From: Clostridium_Z sp040797585
GTDB lineage: Bacteria > Bacillota > Clostridia > Clostridiales > Clostridiaceae
DNA length: 32,170 bases
Assembly (NCBI RefSeq): GCF_040797585.1
Contig: NZ_JBFNEO010000003.1
Span: 1-32,170, forward strand
Reading direction: 5' to 3'
Shown here: one piece after another, positions 1-8,037 of the stretch
Numbering within the stretch: the stretch's first letter is position 1
How the letters are laid out: each line of letters begins with the position of its first letter
The notes under the pieces: model-generated
The model's database searches: none
What the model was told of the DNA's origin: nothing
The model's input: only the letters and a program-made list of their open reading frames with translations
Translations under genes and position numbers: made by a program

Positions 1-2
1 AT

Positions 3-146
3 CTATAGGTTTCCTATTTGCATTCTCTGAAATACATCTGCCACCTCTATATCTAACTTATCTTCTTCTGTTATTGTATAAGTATCTTCCTCTACAGTTC
101 TGATCTCTTCAGAATTAAAAAGCTTTGAAAAGAAATTGTTTAACAT
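3..146 (-). CDS. small hypothetical protein, 47 aa
   Basis: A short complete reading frame runs from ATG at 146 to TAG at 5-3. The 47-residue product begins MLNNFFSKLFNSEE and is acidic, with a run of Glu, Asp and Thr in the middle and the ending RMQIGNL. A GTGGGGTG stretch four bases before the ATG is only a moderate ribosome binding site. No domain or signal peptide is recognised. It could be a real small gene or the remnant of a longer one, and its downstream context lies outside the window. Confidence 0.45.
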   Translation of the reverse strand: MLNNFFSKLFNSEEIRTVEEDTYTITEEDKLDIEVADVFQRMQIGNL

Positions 147-321
147 TTTACACCCCACTTAAAATAATTTGATAAATTTTATTTAATTAGAAAGTTTATT
201 ACTTACAATATATATCGTTTGAATTATATGAAAGTAAATCCTTATATAAATATTTTAGATTAATTATTTAATTTATAGTCAATTATAATTATAGCATCCT
301 TCTCAATTTTTTACAAATTAT

Positions 322-379
322 CCCATGTATTAAATCTCATTTTCTTCTTTGAGTATATATAACTTTATCTATACATGGG
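322..379. repeat. 9-bp inverted repeat in the 147-467 intergenic stretch
   Basis: CCCATGTAT at 322-330 and ATACATGGG at 371-379 are exact inverted copies separated by 40 bases. No T-tract follows, so it is not a clear terminator. The rest of 147-467 is AT-rich, and I see no gene in it. The repeat could be an operator or a weak hairpin; its role is unknown. Confidence 0.4.
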
Positions 380-467
380 TGTAACATATACTTTCAATGG
401 TACTTGCTCCAATAACTCACTATAGTTTACTATCAATTATTTCTTTATAATCTTATTTATAATAAAA

Positions 468-570
468 AAAGCCTAATACAAAATGTAGCGGAGGATTTTA
501 CCTATGGGGTGAAGCCTTAATTGGCTGGGGACTCTCTAACCCTAACCCGTCAACTAACTTCGTAGGCTTT
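468..570 (+). promoter_or_regulatory. c-di-AMP riboswitch (ydaO/yuaA type)
   Basis: The closing stem is exact: AAAGCCTA at 468-475 pairs with TAGGCTTT at 563-570. Between these lie hallmark ydaO blocks: GCGGAGGA, TGGGGTGAAGCC, and the 3' block AACCCGTCAACTAACTTCG just before the closing strand. Known ydaO riboswitches bind cyclic di-AMP and usually turn expression off, often ahead of cell-wall hydrolase and osmolyte-transport genes. The aptamer ends 15 bases before the ATG at 586, with an AGAGAGGAG ribosome binding site between. I see no separate terminator, so control may act on ribosome access. Confidence 0.85.
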
Positions 571-585
571 AGAGAGGAGTTAATT

Positions 586-1323
586 ATGAAAAAAATAATT
601 ATTTTATGTTTATCTTTACTTATGCTTAGTTCTTCTTTTATTATTCTTAACAAGAATAATATTATTAGTGATCTTAGTTCAAAAGAAGTGGCCTTATCTT
701 CAAATGAAAATATATCTACTTATGAACATGAATCTTTAGATACTTTATCTGAAGATCCATCTTCCACCCCCTCTAACACATCTCCCCAAAATCTACCTTT
801 GTCTAGAGGAGGGTATTCTGACCCTAAATATTCACAAAATACTAATGTTGTAGATAAAGAAGTAGCTCTTGTGGATTGGTGGGATGAAGGAAGTAATATT
901 TTTTCAGTGGGTACACAAGCTCAAGTTATAGATGCTGAGACTGGTAAGAGTTTTATGATACAAAGAACTACTGGTACTAATCATGCAGATGTGGAATCTG
1001 CAACTTTAGATGATACTGAGAAAATTAAAGAGATTTGGGGAGGATGGTCATGGGATAGACGTCCTATATTTCTTGTTATTAATAATAAAAAATATGCTGC
1101 TTCAATGTCAGCGATGCCTCATGCAGGCTTAGATAACCAACCTGAATTAAAAACAGTATCTAATCGTTCTGGTGGATATGGTACTGGTGATAATCTAGAC
1201 TTTATAAAAAGTAATGGAATGGATGGTCATATAGATGTTCATTTTTTAAATAGTACTAGACATAAGGATAACAAGAAAGATCCTCAACACCAAGAAGCTA
1301 TAAGCAAAGCTTATAAATCATAA
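586..1323 (+). CDS. secreted cell-wall-associated domain protein, c-di-AMP controlled
   Basis: The 245-residue product has an N-terminal hydrophobic signal or anchor (about residues 1-24), a Ser/Thr/Asn/Pro-rich linker to about residue 85, and one conserved C-terminal domain. That domain carries GTQAQVIDAETGKSF, TTGTNHADVE, MSAMPHAG, NRSGGYG and HIDVHFLNSTRH, with several His and Asp residues that look like a catalytic or metal-binding set. From memory, this domain also occurs in clostridial exported proteins next to peptidoglycan-binding repeats, here absent. Control by a c-di-AMP riboswitch supports a role at the cell wall. I do not assign a reaction. AGAGAGGAG precedes the ATG, and a strong terminator follows, so it is monocistronic. 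Confidence 0.75.
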   Translation: MKKIIILCLSLLMLSSSFIILNKNNIISDLSSKEVALSSNENISTYEHESLDTLSEDPSSTPSNTSPQNLPLSRGGYSDPKYSQNTNVVDKEVALVDWWDEGSNIFSVGTQAQVIDAETGKSFMIQRTTGTNHADVESATLDDTEKIKEIWGGWSWDRRPIFLVINNKKYAASMSAMPHAGLDNQPELKTVSNRSGGYGTGDNLDFIKSNGMDGHIDVHFLNSTRHKDNKKDPQHQEAISKAYKS

Positions 1324-1407
1324 AACTTGAATAATTTATACTATCTCTACAGATCTTTATTAAAACTAATATTAATAATTATAAGTTTAATTTTATAGTT
1401 TTTAATA

Positions 1408-1446
1408 AGGTGGATGTATGAAAATTTAATTTTCATACATCCACCT
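1408..1446 (+). terminator. rho-independent terminator after the c-di-AMP-controlled gene
   Basis: A perfect 17-bp stem (1408-1424 with 1430-1446, starting AGGTGGATG) with a 5-base loop is followed by CTATTTT. It lies about 85 bases after the stop codon. Confidence 0.85.
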
Positions 1447-1457
1447 CTATTTTAAAT

Positions 1458-1591
1458 ATAGAACCAATCTTCCTTCAGATAATGTTCTTTCCATGATTTG
1501 AATGTTAGATGAGTCAATCTATGGGCACAGCAACTGTTATCCTCATCTGTAATAAGATAGGGGTATTACAGGCGGTATCCATGAAATAAAT
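1458..1591 (+). repeat. dispersed structured repeat, copy A
   Basis: This copy begins ATAGAACCAATCTTCCTTCAG and ends GGTATCCATGAAATAAA, matching copies at 8878-9013 and 27927-28059 (minus). It keeps a small hairpin (TAGAT-loop-ATCTA, near 1506-1521) and a long hairpin in which CTGTTATCC pairs with GGGGTATTACAG around the ATCT/AGAT tip. It is the most diverged of the three, but the base changes keep the long stem paired. It sits between a terminator and the 3' end of the GNAT gene. Confidence 0.7.
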
Positions 1592-1602
1592 ATATTTTCT
1601 CT

Positions 1603-2535
1603 TTAATCTTCTTTTGTTTTATAAAATGTTATATGGTCTTCCCATCCTCCATTTATATAAAGGTAGTTTTTGTTTATTCCAAGATCTACAAACCCACAAG
1701 CCTTTAGTACATTTTGAGATCTAACATTATTTATAAGGGTTGATGCCTCTATTCTATGAAGTCCCAAGTCATAGAAAGCATACTCAATGATAGTTTCTAC
1801 AGCATCTCTCATATATCCATGACCTTGTTCATCCTTATCTAAGGAATATCCTATAAAAGCACTTTTAAATATTCCATTTATTATGTTAGATAACTGTATC
1901 TTTCCTATTAGTTTACCTTCTTTAAATATACCAAAGTTCATGCTAATTCCATTTAAATATTGTTTAAAATTTTCTATAAGTATTCTCTTTTGAACTTCAA
2001 TGGTATAAAAACTTTCATCTCTTAAAGGTTCAAAATCTTTAAGATGATCCTTATTTCTTATACAATACTCTAACACTTCTTTTGTATATTCAGGAGTTAA
2101 TAAATTTAATGTAACTTTTCTTCCTTTAATAGATAGAGAAGATAATACATTTCCACTGTTAAACTCTATTGAGGTTATTCCTAGAAGATATTGACTTTTA
2201 TATATTCCATTTAAGTACACATTACTATCAAAAATTCCTTCTAGCATGAATCCTACCTCTAAAAATGAACTAAGATTTATATTCTCTTCTGATATTATAT
2301 TAAGTTTAAATATATCTCCTCCAGAAAAAATTTTGTTACCTAAAGCTCTTAATACATCCGTCATAAGGTCTTTATTATCTTCCCTATAAAACTTAAATTT
2401 TACTAAACAATTTTTCTCTTCTTTATTCATATCTAAAATATAAAATCGCCCTATAGTTATTCCAATATTATCTCTAATTATATATTCATCTAAATTACCC
2501 TTAGATAGTTCTATAGTTATCTTTTCATTTCCCAT
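1603..2535 (-). CDS. tandem GNAT-family N-acetyltransferase
   Basis: A 310-residue protein with two GNAT-like halves. The N-terminal part (about 1-125) is a degenerate GNAT fold without a clear acetyl-CoA loop. The C-terminal part (about 135-310) is RimJ/RimL-like: HLKDFEPLRDESFY, the acetyl-CoA motif DEQGHGYMRDAVETI, then HRIEASTLINNVRSQNVLKACGF. Family members transfer acetyl from acetyl-CoA to protein N-termini or small amines; the substrate here is unknown. AGGAGAG lies seven bases before the ATG. It appears monocistronic, and its 3' end abuts repeat copy A. Confidence 0.8.
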   Translation of the reverse strand: MGNEKITIELSKGNLDEYIIRDNIGITIGRFYILDMNKEEKNCLVKFKFYREDNKDLMTDVLRALGNKIFSGGDIFKLNIISEENINLSSFLEVGFMLEGIFDSNVYLNGIYKSQYLLGITSIEFNSGNVLSSLSIKGRKVTLNLLTPEYTKEVLEYCIRNKDHLKDFEPLRDESFYTIEVQKRILIENFKQYLNGISMNFGIFKEGKLIGKIQLSNIINGIFKSAFIGYSLDKDEQGHGYMRDAVETIIEYAFYDLGLHRIEASTLINNVRSQNVLKACGFVDLGINKNYLYINGGWEDHITFYKTKED

Positions 2536-2740
2536 ATTTATCTCTCCTAGGAATATTATTCTACTAAATGTTTAAACTTTTGAAATCGTAAATAACAACG
2601 ACTAGTAAAAGCTTAAATATTATTCTGCATAATATTAGTATATAACTTTTCTTTGTACTTGTACTATAAATAGGTTATCCCTAATCAGCATAATATAAAG
2701 CTTAATAAATTATTTTATATTTATATATTCTTCATAATAC

Positions 2741-2770
2741 AATAAGTAAGCTCAAATGAGCCTACTTATT
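2741..2770. terminator. terminator following the MFS gene
   Basis: A 14-bp stem with one G-T mismatch (AATAAGTAAGCTCA with TGAGCCTACTTATT, 2-base loop) lies 17 bases beyond the minus-strand MFS stop codon. The flanking sequence is A/T-rich on both sides. Confidence 0.7.
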
Positions 2771-2786
2771 TATTATAAGTTTATCC

Positions 2787-3887
2787 TTAGCTTAATGGAA
2801 TTAGGGCAAATGCATATCTGGTTCCAAACATATCATTAGCAATTCCCATTAAAAATGTCATAGCCATATTTATAAATGTAGCAAAGGTAACTATTATACC
2901 TGTTATGTAAGTACTTCCATTATTAAAAACCTTACTTATGCTAAGAACTACTGTAGGGAAAGCTATTGCGAAGAATATTCCTGAAACTCCTATAACTAAA
3001 ACCCCATTCTCTCCCATTATAAATCCTAGGGTATATAGTATAAGTGCAATAGTAAGAGATTTTAAAACAACATTTAAATATCCCCTCTTCTCAACTACAA
3101 ATCCTCCAAACAATCTTCCTATAGAAAATATCGCAAAAAATATTGATAAGTAAAGGGAACTTTGCGATTTATTGAAATTAAAACTTGATTCCATGTAATT
3201 TACAAACCAGTTTGATGTTCCACCTTCTGCAAATACGTAAAAACCTAGAACACATATGTATAAAAGTACAATTTTATTGCTTAAAGCTTCTTTTAATGTT
3301 ATCCTAGCGTTATTATGTCCCTTGTTTATTTTTGGTATCTTTATAAAGCTAAATAATATAAGCATAATAACATAAAGTACTGCAACACCTAAATATATTT
3401 TTCTCCACTCTATTCCATTATACATAAGAACTCCTGCAGCTCTTTGACCAACAGTGGAGCCAAGTCCATAACAAAAATGTACTAAATTCATTATTATGCT
3501 CTGCATAGATATGAACAATATGGGTATTAAAGTGTTAATAGTTATAGCTGATAATCCAAGACCACAACTTGTAAGTGTCATAGAAATGATAAATAATAAA
3601 TATGAATTACTTAAGGATAATAATATAAGAGAGCCTATCATAGTTATAATACCTGATATAAAAACTATTCTTTGCCCTATCCTGTCACAAATCCATCCTC
3701 CTACAAAGGTTGCTATTGAATATCCTACTGTACACATAGTTAAAACGAATCCAATTTCAGTGTCTGTTATCCCAAAATCATTCTTAAAACTTGGTACAAA
3801 GACTCCTCTTGTATTTTCCGCTATTGCAGCAAGTATCATCATTGTAAATATAAATAGTGTTGTAAATAAGTGCGGTTTCTTCTCCAT
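2787..3887 (-). CDS. MFS transporter, slightly C-terminally short
   Basis: A 366-residue polytopic membrane protein of the major facilitator superfamily. The first loop carries the family motif GGWICDRIGQR (about residues 63-73), and the second half repeats it as GRLFGGFVVEKRG. Eleven or so hydrophobic segments are visible. The protein stops at ALIPLS, in the middle of what should be the last segment, some 25 residues earlier than usual, and the terminator follows at once. Substrate unknown; the sequence looks like a sugar- or nitrate-type MFS but I cannot narrow it. The AAAGGGG ribosome site lies about 14 bases before ATG, which is rather far. Confidence 0.8.
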   Translation of the reverse strand: MEKKPHLFTTLFIFTMMILAAIAENTRGVFVPSFKNDFGITDTEIGFVLTMCTVGYSIATFVGGWICDRIGQRIVFISGIITMIGSLILLSLSNSYLLFIISMTLTSCGLGLSAITINTLIPILFISMQSIIMNLVHFCYGLGSTVGQRAAGVLMYNGIEWRKIYLGVAVLYVIMLILFSFIKIPKINKGHNNARITLKEALSNKIVLLYICVLGFYVFAEGGTSNWFVNYMESSFNFNKSQSSLYLSIFFAIFSIGRLFGGFVVEKRGYLNVVLKSLTIALILYTLGFIMGENGVLVIGVSGIFFAIAFPTVVLSISKVFNNGSTYITGIIVTFATFINMAMTFLMGIANDMFGTRYAFALIPLS

Positions 3888-4094
3888 TTAAGCTAATATT
3901 CCCCTTTCAAGTATTCTCCTATCCATGTATTACTGAAACATTATACCACAAAATATTAATACTTTTAAAAATCCATTTGCTATTTTATTATGGTATTTTG
4001 TGTAACACTTAATATCTCATCATAAGTATCTACATCCTATGTATGTGAAACATATAATGTATTATATGAAAGGCTATTTTTACTCTTAAAAAGT

Positions 4095-4123
4095 TTAACT
4101 TTACATTGTTATTGGGTTATAAT
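4095..4123 (+). promoter_or_regulatory. putative sigma-A promoter of the methyltransferase gene
   Basis: TTAACT (4095-4100) and TATAAT (4118-4123) are separated by 17 bases. If used, it gives an untranslated leader of about 258 bases that contains the hairpins described for 4147-4320. Confidence 0.45.
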
Positions 4124-4146
4124 ATATACTGAACTTTTGCTTATAT

Positions 4147-4237
4147 ATAGATAAACTACATCCAAACTCAATCTTTGAATAAGCCTTAAGCAATGATAGC
4201 TTACGATTTAGTTTCAATTGTCATGCGGTTTATCTAT
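4147..4237. repeat. inverted repeats in the long leader before the methyltransferase
   Basis: ATAGATAAAC (4147-4156) and GTTTATCTAT (4228-4237) are exact inverted copies around a 71-base insert. A second near-inverted pair follows: AACCTTTAAA near 4260 with TTTAAGGTT near 4300. The region 3892-4388 has no gene. The insert contains ACTCAATCTTTGAATAAGCC, which resembles short stretches near 16215 and 31735. Function is unknown; it could be a leader fold or a decayed small repeat. Confidence 0.4.
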
Positions 4238-4388
4238 AGATGTACCTTATCTAAATTTAACCTTTAAATATAATGCAATATTGTAGATTAAGATTTAGTT
4301 TAAGGTTATATGTAACTTATCTATATATCTTAATAATAAAATTTATACTATCTTACTATCTTACTTAATTTTGTGAAGAGGAGTCTTA

Positions 4389-5588
4389 ATGATGAATAAA
4401 AAAATGATAAATAAAATAAATTTATTCCTCCTTGGTCTTCAAGGAAGATTTGATGAAAACTCAGATATCTTTAAAGAAATACACATAACCTTTAATACTG
4501 GACTTAAAGAGTTTAAAGGAATCGGAACATTCAAAGACGGAAAAATTAACTATAACTTTAATGGAAAAACCTCTTTATTATCTATAAATGAATTATTTGC
4601 ACTTATATGTAATGAAGCTGAAAAATATGATTCTTTAATAATTTTATATAGAGAACGTGGTACAGATATCCTTATTTCTGGAGATAATAAAAATGTAAAG
4701 ATGACTTCTACAGAGGTAAAAGAAGAAAATATACAAAACCTATCCAAGTCTTCTTCAAAAGAAGTACATATAAATGAATCTTCAACCTTACTAAATAGGG
4801 ATTATTACATAAAGGTAGGAAAGGCTGACCCCTTACTTAAGGAACTTGGCATAATGTCAACTGATGGAAAAATCAAAAATGATAAAATAAGGAAGTATAA
4901 TCAAATAGATCACTATGTTGAACTTCTAGAAGGAATTCTAGATTCACTTCCTAAAAATGAAGTAATAACCATTCTAGACTGTGGTTGTGGTAAGTCTTAT
5001 CTAACCTTTGTTTTAAATTACTATCTAACAGATATTAAAAGAAGAAAGTGTAAATTCATAGGACTTGATCGTTCACCTGAAGTTATAGCAGCTTCTACTA
5101 AGATGGCTAAAAATCTAGGATATAGAAATATGGAATTTATGGCTGTAGATATAAAAGATTATAATCCTCCAAGTAAAATCCATGTAGTTATATCCCTTCA
5201 TGCCTGTGATACAGCAACTGATATGGCTATCTCCTTAGGAATTAGATTAAACTCTGATGTTATAATAGCTGTACCTTGTTGTCACAGAGAACTTTTAAGC
5301 CAATATAATTATGATCCTTTTAAATCAATAACTAAGTATGGAATATTAAAATCTAGAATGGCAGATGTTCTTACAGATGGAATGAGAGGACTTATGCTTG
5401 AGGCTAAAGGATATGATGTATCCATAGTTGAATATATATCTCCTCTTGAAACACCTAAAAACCTTATGATTAGGGCCATTAGAAAAGGAGATGAAAATCC
5501 TAAACTTATGGACGAATATATGAGCCTTATGGGAAGTCTTAATGTATATCCTGCTCTTTATTCCTACTTAAATAATATTTACGAATAA
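4389..5588 (+). CDS. class I SAM-dependent methyltransferase (Methyltransf_32-like)
   Basis: A 399-residue soluble protein. The C-terminal half is a Rossmann-type methyltransferase: motif I ILDCGCGKSYLTF near residue 196 binds S-adenosylmethionine, and FIGLDRSPEVI gives the acidic residue at strand two. Then come VISLHACDTATDMAI and AVPCCHREL, the latter typical of the Methyltransf_32 family. The N-terminal 140 residues are not recognised. The family is linked to tRNA or other RNA methylation, but the substrate here is unknown. The ATG is followed by a second ATG; AGAGGAG at about 4376-4382 fits the first. It has its own leader and looks monocistronic. Confidence 0.8.
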   Translation: MMNKKMINKINLFLLGLQGRFDENSDIFKEIHITFNTGLKEFKGIGTFKDGKINYNFNGKTSLLSINELFALICNEAEKYDSLIILYRERGTDILISGDNKNVKMTSTEVKEENIQNLSKSSSKEVHINESSTLLNRDYYIKVGKADPLLKELGIMSTDGKIKNDKIRKYNQIDHYVELLEGILDSLPKNEVITILDCGCGKSYLTFVLNYYLTDIKRRKCKFIGLDRSPEVIAASTKMAKNLGYRNMEFMAVDIKDYNPPSKIHVVISLHACDTATDMAISLGIRLNSDVIIAVPCCHRELLSQYNYDPFKSITKYGILKSRMADVLTDGMRGLMLEAKGYDVSIVEYISPLETPKNLMIRAIRKGDENPKLMDEYMSLMGSLNVYPALYSYLNNIYE

Positions 5589-5784
5589 TACTTATTATAG
5601 GCTTAACAAATTTTATCCTCGGTAACTCTTTAGAATAATATCTGTTAGGCCACTTGATTATTTAAACTACAATTTAGATGGAGTAAAAAACTTCATATGA
5701 ATTAAACTCCGCTTTATGAATAATATCTTATAAGTTGCTAACACTATTACTTGTAGGTAACTTTATTACCTATATTCATATTCT

Positions 5785-6050
5785 CCTCAGCCAGTTATGA
5801 ACTATTTATATTTAATTTAGCTGAGGGTAAATCCCCCACCTTATAGCGACTGTTGAGCTTTAAGCACCATAAAAGGAAGTATTTATTAAACGGTATAAAG
5901 ATCAGCTTATCCTTATACCAATCATATTAATGTAAGCAATTCATCCAACATTGTGAAAAATAAGCTTACTTAATAAATATTTTCTAAAGATGCCTAAGCT
6001 CAAAGCACATGACAAAGCTTAATCCCCTTATGTCATGTGCTCTTTTTTAT
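5785..6050 (+). ncRNA. candidate structured noncoding RNA
   Basis: The 560-base gap between two genes (5589-6152) is rich in stems and ends in a strong terminator. The core folds as a branched structure: TTGAGCTT (5853-5860) with AAGCTCAA (5996-6003); a 15-bp stem 5875-5889 with 5970-5984; hairpin GGTATAA/TTATACC (5892-5919); and GTAAGC/GCTTAC (5932-5969). Upstream, CCTCAGC (5785-5791) pairs with GCTGAGG (5820-5826), and further hairpins lie near 5680-5710. The linker GGGTAAATCCC...GCGACTGT resembles the cobalamin riboswitch core, but the rest of that riboswitch is missing. It could be an independent RNA or a leader of the DUF4230 gene. Confidence 0.4.
6004..6050 (+). terminator. strong rho-independent terminator
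   Basis: AGCACATGACA (6004-6014) pairs exactly with TGTCATGTGCT (6031-6041), followed by CTTTTTTATTTT. It ends whatever transcript crosses 5589-6000 and lies 100 bases before the DUF4230 gene. Confidence 0.9.
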
Positions 6051-6152
6051 TTTATAACTTTTAGTATATATATTTATTAAAATTATATCACAGGGCATTA
6101 TTTTCTCATCTTATGAATATAATTTCTTAGAGTTTCTTTAGGAGGTATATTT

Positions 6153-6821
6153 ATGATAAAACTTAAAAGAAAGCTAATAATATTTTCTTCTCTCGCCCTT
6201 ATATTTATTATTTTAGGTTCAGTGATAATGTATAAAATATTAAAGCCTTCTTCAAAAGAAAAAGAACTATGGGTTCTTCCTGATGTCTCAAGCTCTTATA
6301 ATAGGTTTATAACCAAAGAAACTCTTATTAAAGAAATCAAACAAAAACATGAAATTATCCCTATGGAAATAGAATTAAAAGAAGAAGTGACAGTAAATAA
6401 CACTCTCTTTGATATGGAAATATTTACGAAATTACAAACTATTCATTTTTTTGGTACAGGCATTTATTCAATAGATTTATCTAATATATCAGATGAAAAC
6501 TTTAAAGTAGATAAATATGAAAAAAACTTAACCTTAGAAGTTCCTAAACCTAAAATTAAATCAATAAATATAGAAGATAGTAAAACCTTATATGAATCAC
6601 CAACTTTAGGCATATTAAGATTTGGTGATGTAACTTTAACTCCTAAGGAGTATGAAGTTCTAATAACACATGTAAAAGAAAAAATGTCTTCTAGGCTTAT
6701 GGATGGAGAAATATATGATGAGGCTATATTAAATAGTGAAAATTCTTTGATAAATATCATAAGTCCAATATTAAGCACCACAGAGTATTCTTCCTATAAT
6801 ATTAAAATTAAATTTATATAA
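6153..6821 (+). CDS. DUF4230-like membrane-anchored protein
   Basis: A 222-residue protein with one N-terminal membrane segment (about residues 8-30) and an extracytoplasmic domain. That domain has FITKETLIKEIKQKHEIIPME followed by FFGTGIYSIDLS, the arrangement I associate with DUF4230. The family has no established reaction. It then carries a 170-185 helix KEYEVLITHVKEKM. AGGAGG lies eight bases before ATG. It is flanked by terminators on both sides, so it is a single-gene unit unless the 5785-6050 RNA controls it. Confidence 0.7.
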   Translation: MIKLKRKLIIFSSLALIFIILGSVIMYKILKPSSKEKELWVLPDVSSSYNRFITKETLIKEIKQKHEIIPMEIELKEEVTVNNTLFDMEIFTKLQTIHFFGTGIYSIDLSNISDENFKVDKYEKNLTLEVPKPKIKSINIEDSKTLYESPTLGILRFGDVTLTPKEYEVLITHVKEKMSSRLMDGEIYDEAILNSENSLINIISPILSTTEYSSYNIKIKFI

Positions 6822-6832
6822 TTTATATAAGT

Positions 6833-6870
6833 AAGGCTATGGTAAAAACATATATTTTCACCATAGCCTT
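6833..6870. terminator. bidirectional terminator between the DUF4230 gene and thiT
   Basis: AAGGCTATGGT and ACCATAGCCTT form a long stem with A/T-rich inner loop between two convergent genes. Confidence 0.7.
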
Positions 6871-6962
6871 AATATAATTAGGGTTAATTATATTTATCAT
6901 TAAAGATAGATCTTAGTTTAACATAAATATTAAAGCCTTCTGTAAACTAAAACCCCTTTTTA

Positions 6963-7619
6963 TTAGTAGCTTCTCGCTAGATTACTCTGAATCCTCTTAA
7001 GTGGCAATACGTTAAGGACAACCACCGTTATTATAAGCTCTGGAACTAAATAAGTTGAGTTATATATTAAAGAATAAATCAACGGATTTTGTCCATTTGC
7101 ATACTCTGCAAAGAATATTACTCCTGATAATACATGACATATATAACGTCCTAAGATCGCTATAAAAGCTCCCAATGTTACATTATTTCTAAAATATCCC
7201 GCAAGCCCTAAGGACATAAATGCAAATGTATAATCAAGTAGTAATTGAAGAGGATGTACCACATATGCCCCAAGCATTAAATCTATTATTCCAAATAATA
7301 ATCCACCTAAAATCCCTATTCTTGGTCCATATATATAAGCTATAAATATTATAGGTATCATGCTTCCTAAAGTTACAGACCCTCCATTTGGCATTTTCAT
7401 TATAGTGAACATTTTAAGTATTGTTCCAAGTGCTATAGCTATACCTACATAAGTCATAGTTTTTGCATCTAGCTTTATTTTTCTAAAAGCTAGTAATGCT
7501 GCCACTAGACCTACTAAACAAAGTAAAGTTATATAAATTTTAGGATCTGAAAATACAGTTCCTAAAGATTCTAAAGCTTTTGGAGCTTTAAAGTTAAAGT
7601 TAAAAATACTTAATAACAT
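6963..7619 (-). CDS. thiT: ThiT, thiamine-specific ECF transporter S component
   Basis: A 218-residue membrane protein with about six hydrophobic segments. It carries the ThiT hallmarks MPNGGSVTLGSMIPI and HPLQLLLDYTFAF, and several aromatic residues near the end that line the thiamine pocket in known members. It binds thiamine and works with the shared ECF ATPase/EcfT module, encoded elsewhere. The N-terminus has about 60 extra residues with one more hydrophobic stretch. AAGGAGGG lies seven bases before ATG. A TPP riboswitch and terminator upstream on the same strand confirm the assignment and its repression by thiamine. Confidence 0.92.
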   Translation of the reverse strand: MLLSIFNFNFKAPKALESLGTVFSDPKIYITLLCLVGLVAALLAFRKIKLDAKTMTYVGIAIALGTILKMFTIMKMPNGGSVTLGSMIPIIFIAYIYGPRIGILGGLLFGIIDLMLGAYVVHPLQLLLDYTFAFMSLGLAGYFRNNVTLGAFIAILGRYICHVLSGVIFFAEYANGQNPLIYSLIYNSTYLVPELIITVVVLNVLPLKRIQSNLARSY

Positions 7620-7749
7620 ATAAAATCCCTCCTTATAACTTGTAGACTTTTATATATTATGATGCCCTTAAATTATTTAAGTTATATTGAATAAAAATAT
7701 AATCTAAACAAATTAGAGTAACTTTTAATTTTATCTCAATATTACTAAA

Positions 7750-7777
7750 TAAAAAAAGCACTGCATAAAGCAGTGCT
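7750..7777 (-). terminator. TPP-riboswitch expression platform terminator
   Basis: On the minus strand AGCACTGC-loop-GCAGTGCT (7758-7777) is followed by seven or more T residues (7757-7750). It lies between the TPP aptamer and thiT, so ligand binding should end transcription early. Confidence 0.9.
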
Positions 7778-7802
7778 AATGTATTCTTAGGTATTTCCAT
7801 TA

Positions 7803-7889
7803 CAACTGCTTCCCTCCGCTGGCATTATCCAGATCAGGTAAAGGGTTAGGATTTCTCATCCCTCTCAGCCAAATGGCACCCCCAGCAAA
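7803..7889 (-). promoter_or_regulatory. TPP riboswitch (THI element)
   Basis: On the minus strand the aptamer reads GGGGGTGCC, GGCTGAGAGGG, ACCCTTTACCTGATCTGG, TAATGCCAGCGGAGGGA: all the conserved TPP boxes. TGCT/AGCA closes the outer stem. It controls thiT through the terminator at 7750-7777. Confidence 0.97.
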
Positions 7890-8037
7890 ACAATATATAA
7901 TTATCTCTCTACTTCTATTATAATACTTTGTATGAAAATTACAACTATTCATTAATATAAATTATTTATATTAATCACCCAATTTTTATACTTATAGGTT
8001 TAAAATGGTTATATATCTAACTTATAGTCTTATCTTA

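Noticed and set aside
5815..5860. Second cobalamin riboswitch upstream of the DUF4230 gene
   Set aside because: Only GGGTAAATCC and GCGACTGT resemble the core. The GCC(C)GC spacing is wrong and the GCCAGGAGACC box is missing. Kept only as part of the structured RNA candidate.
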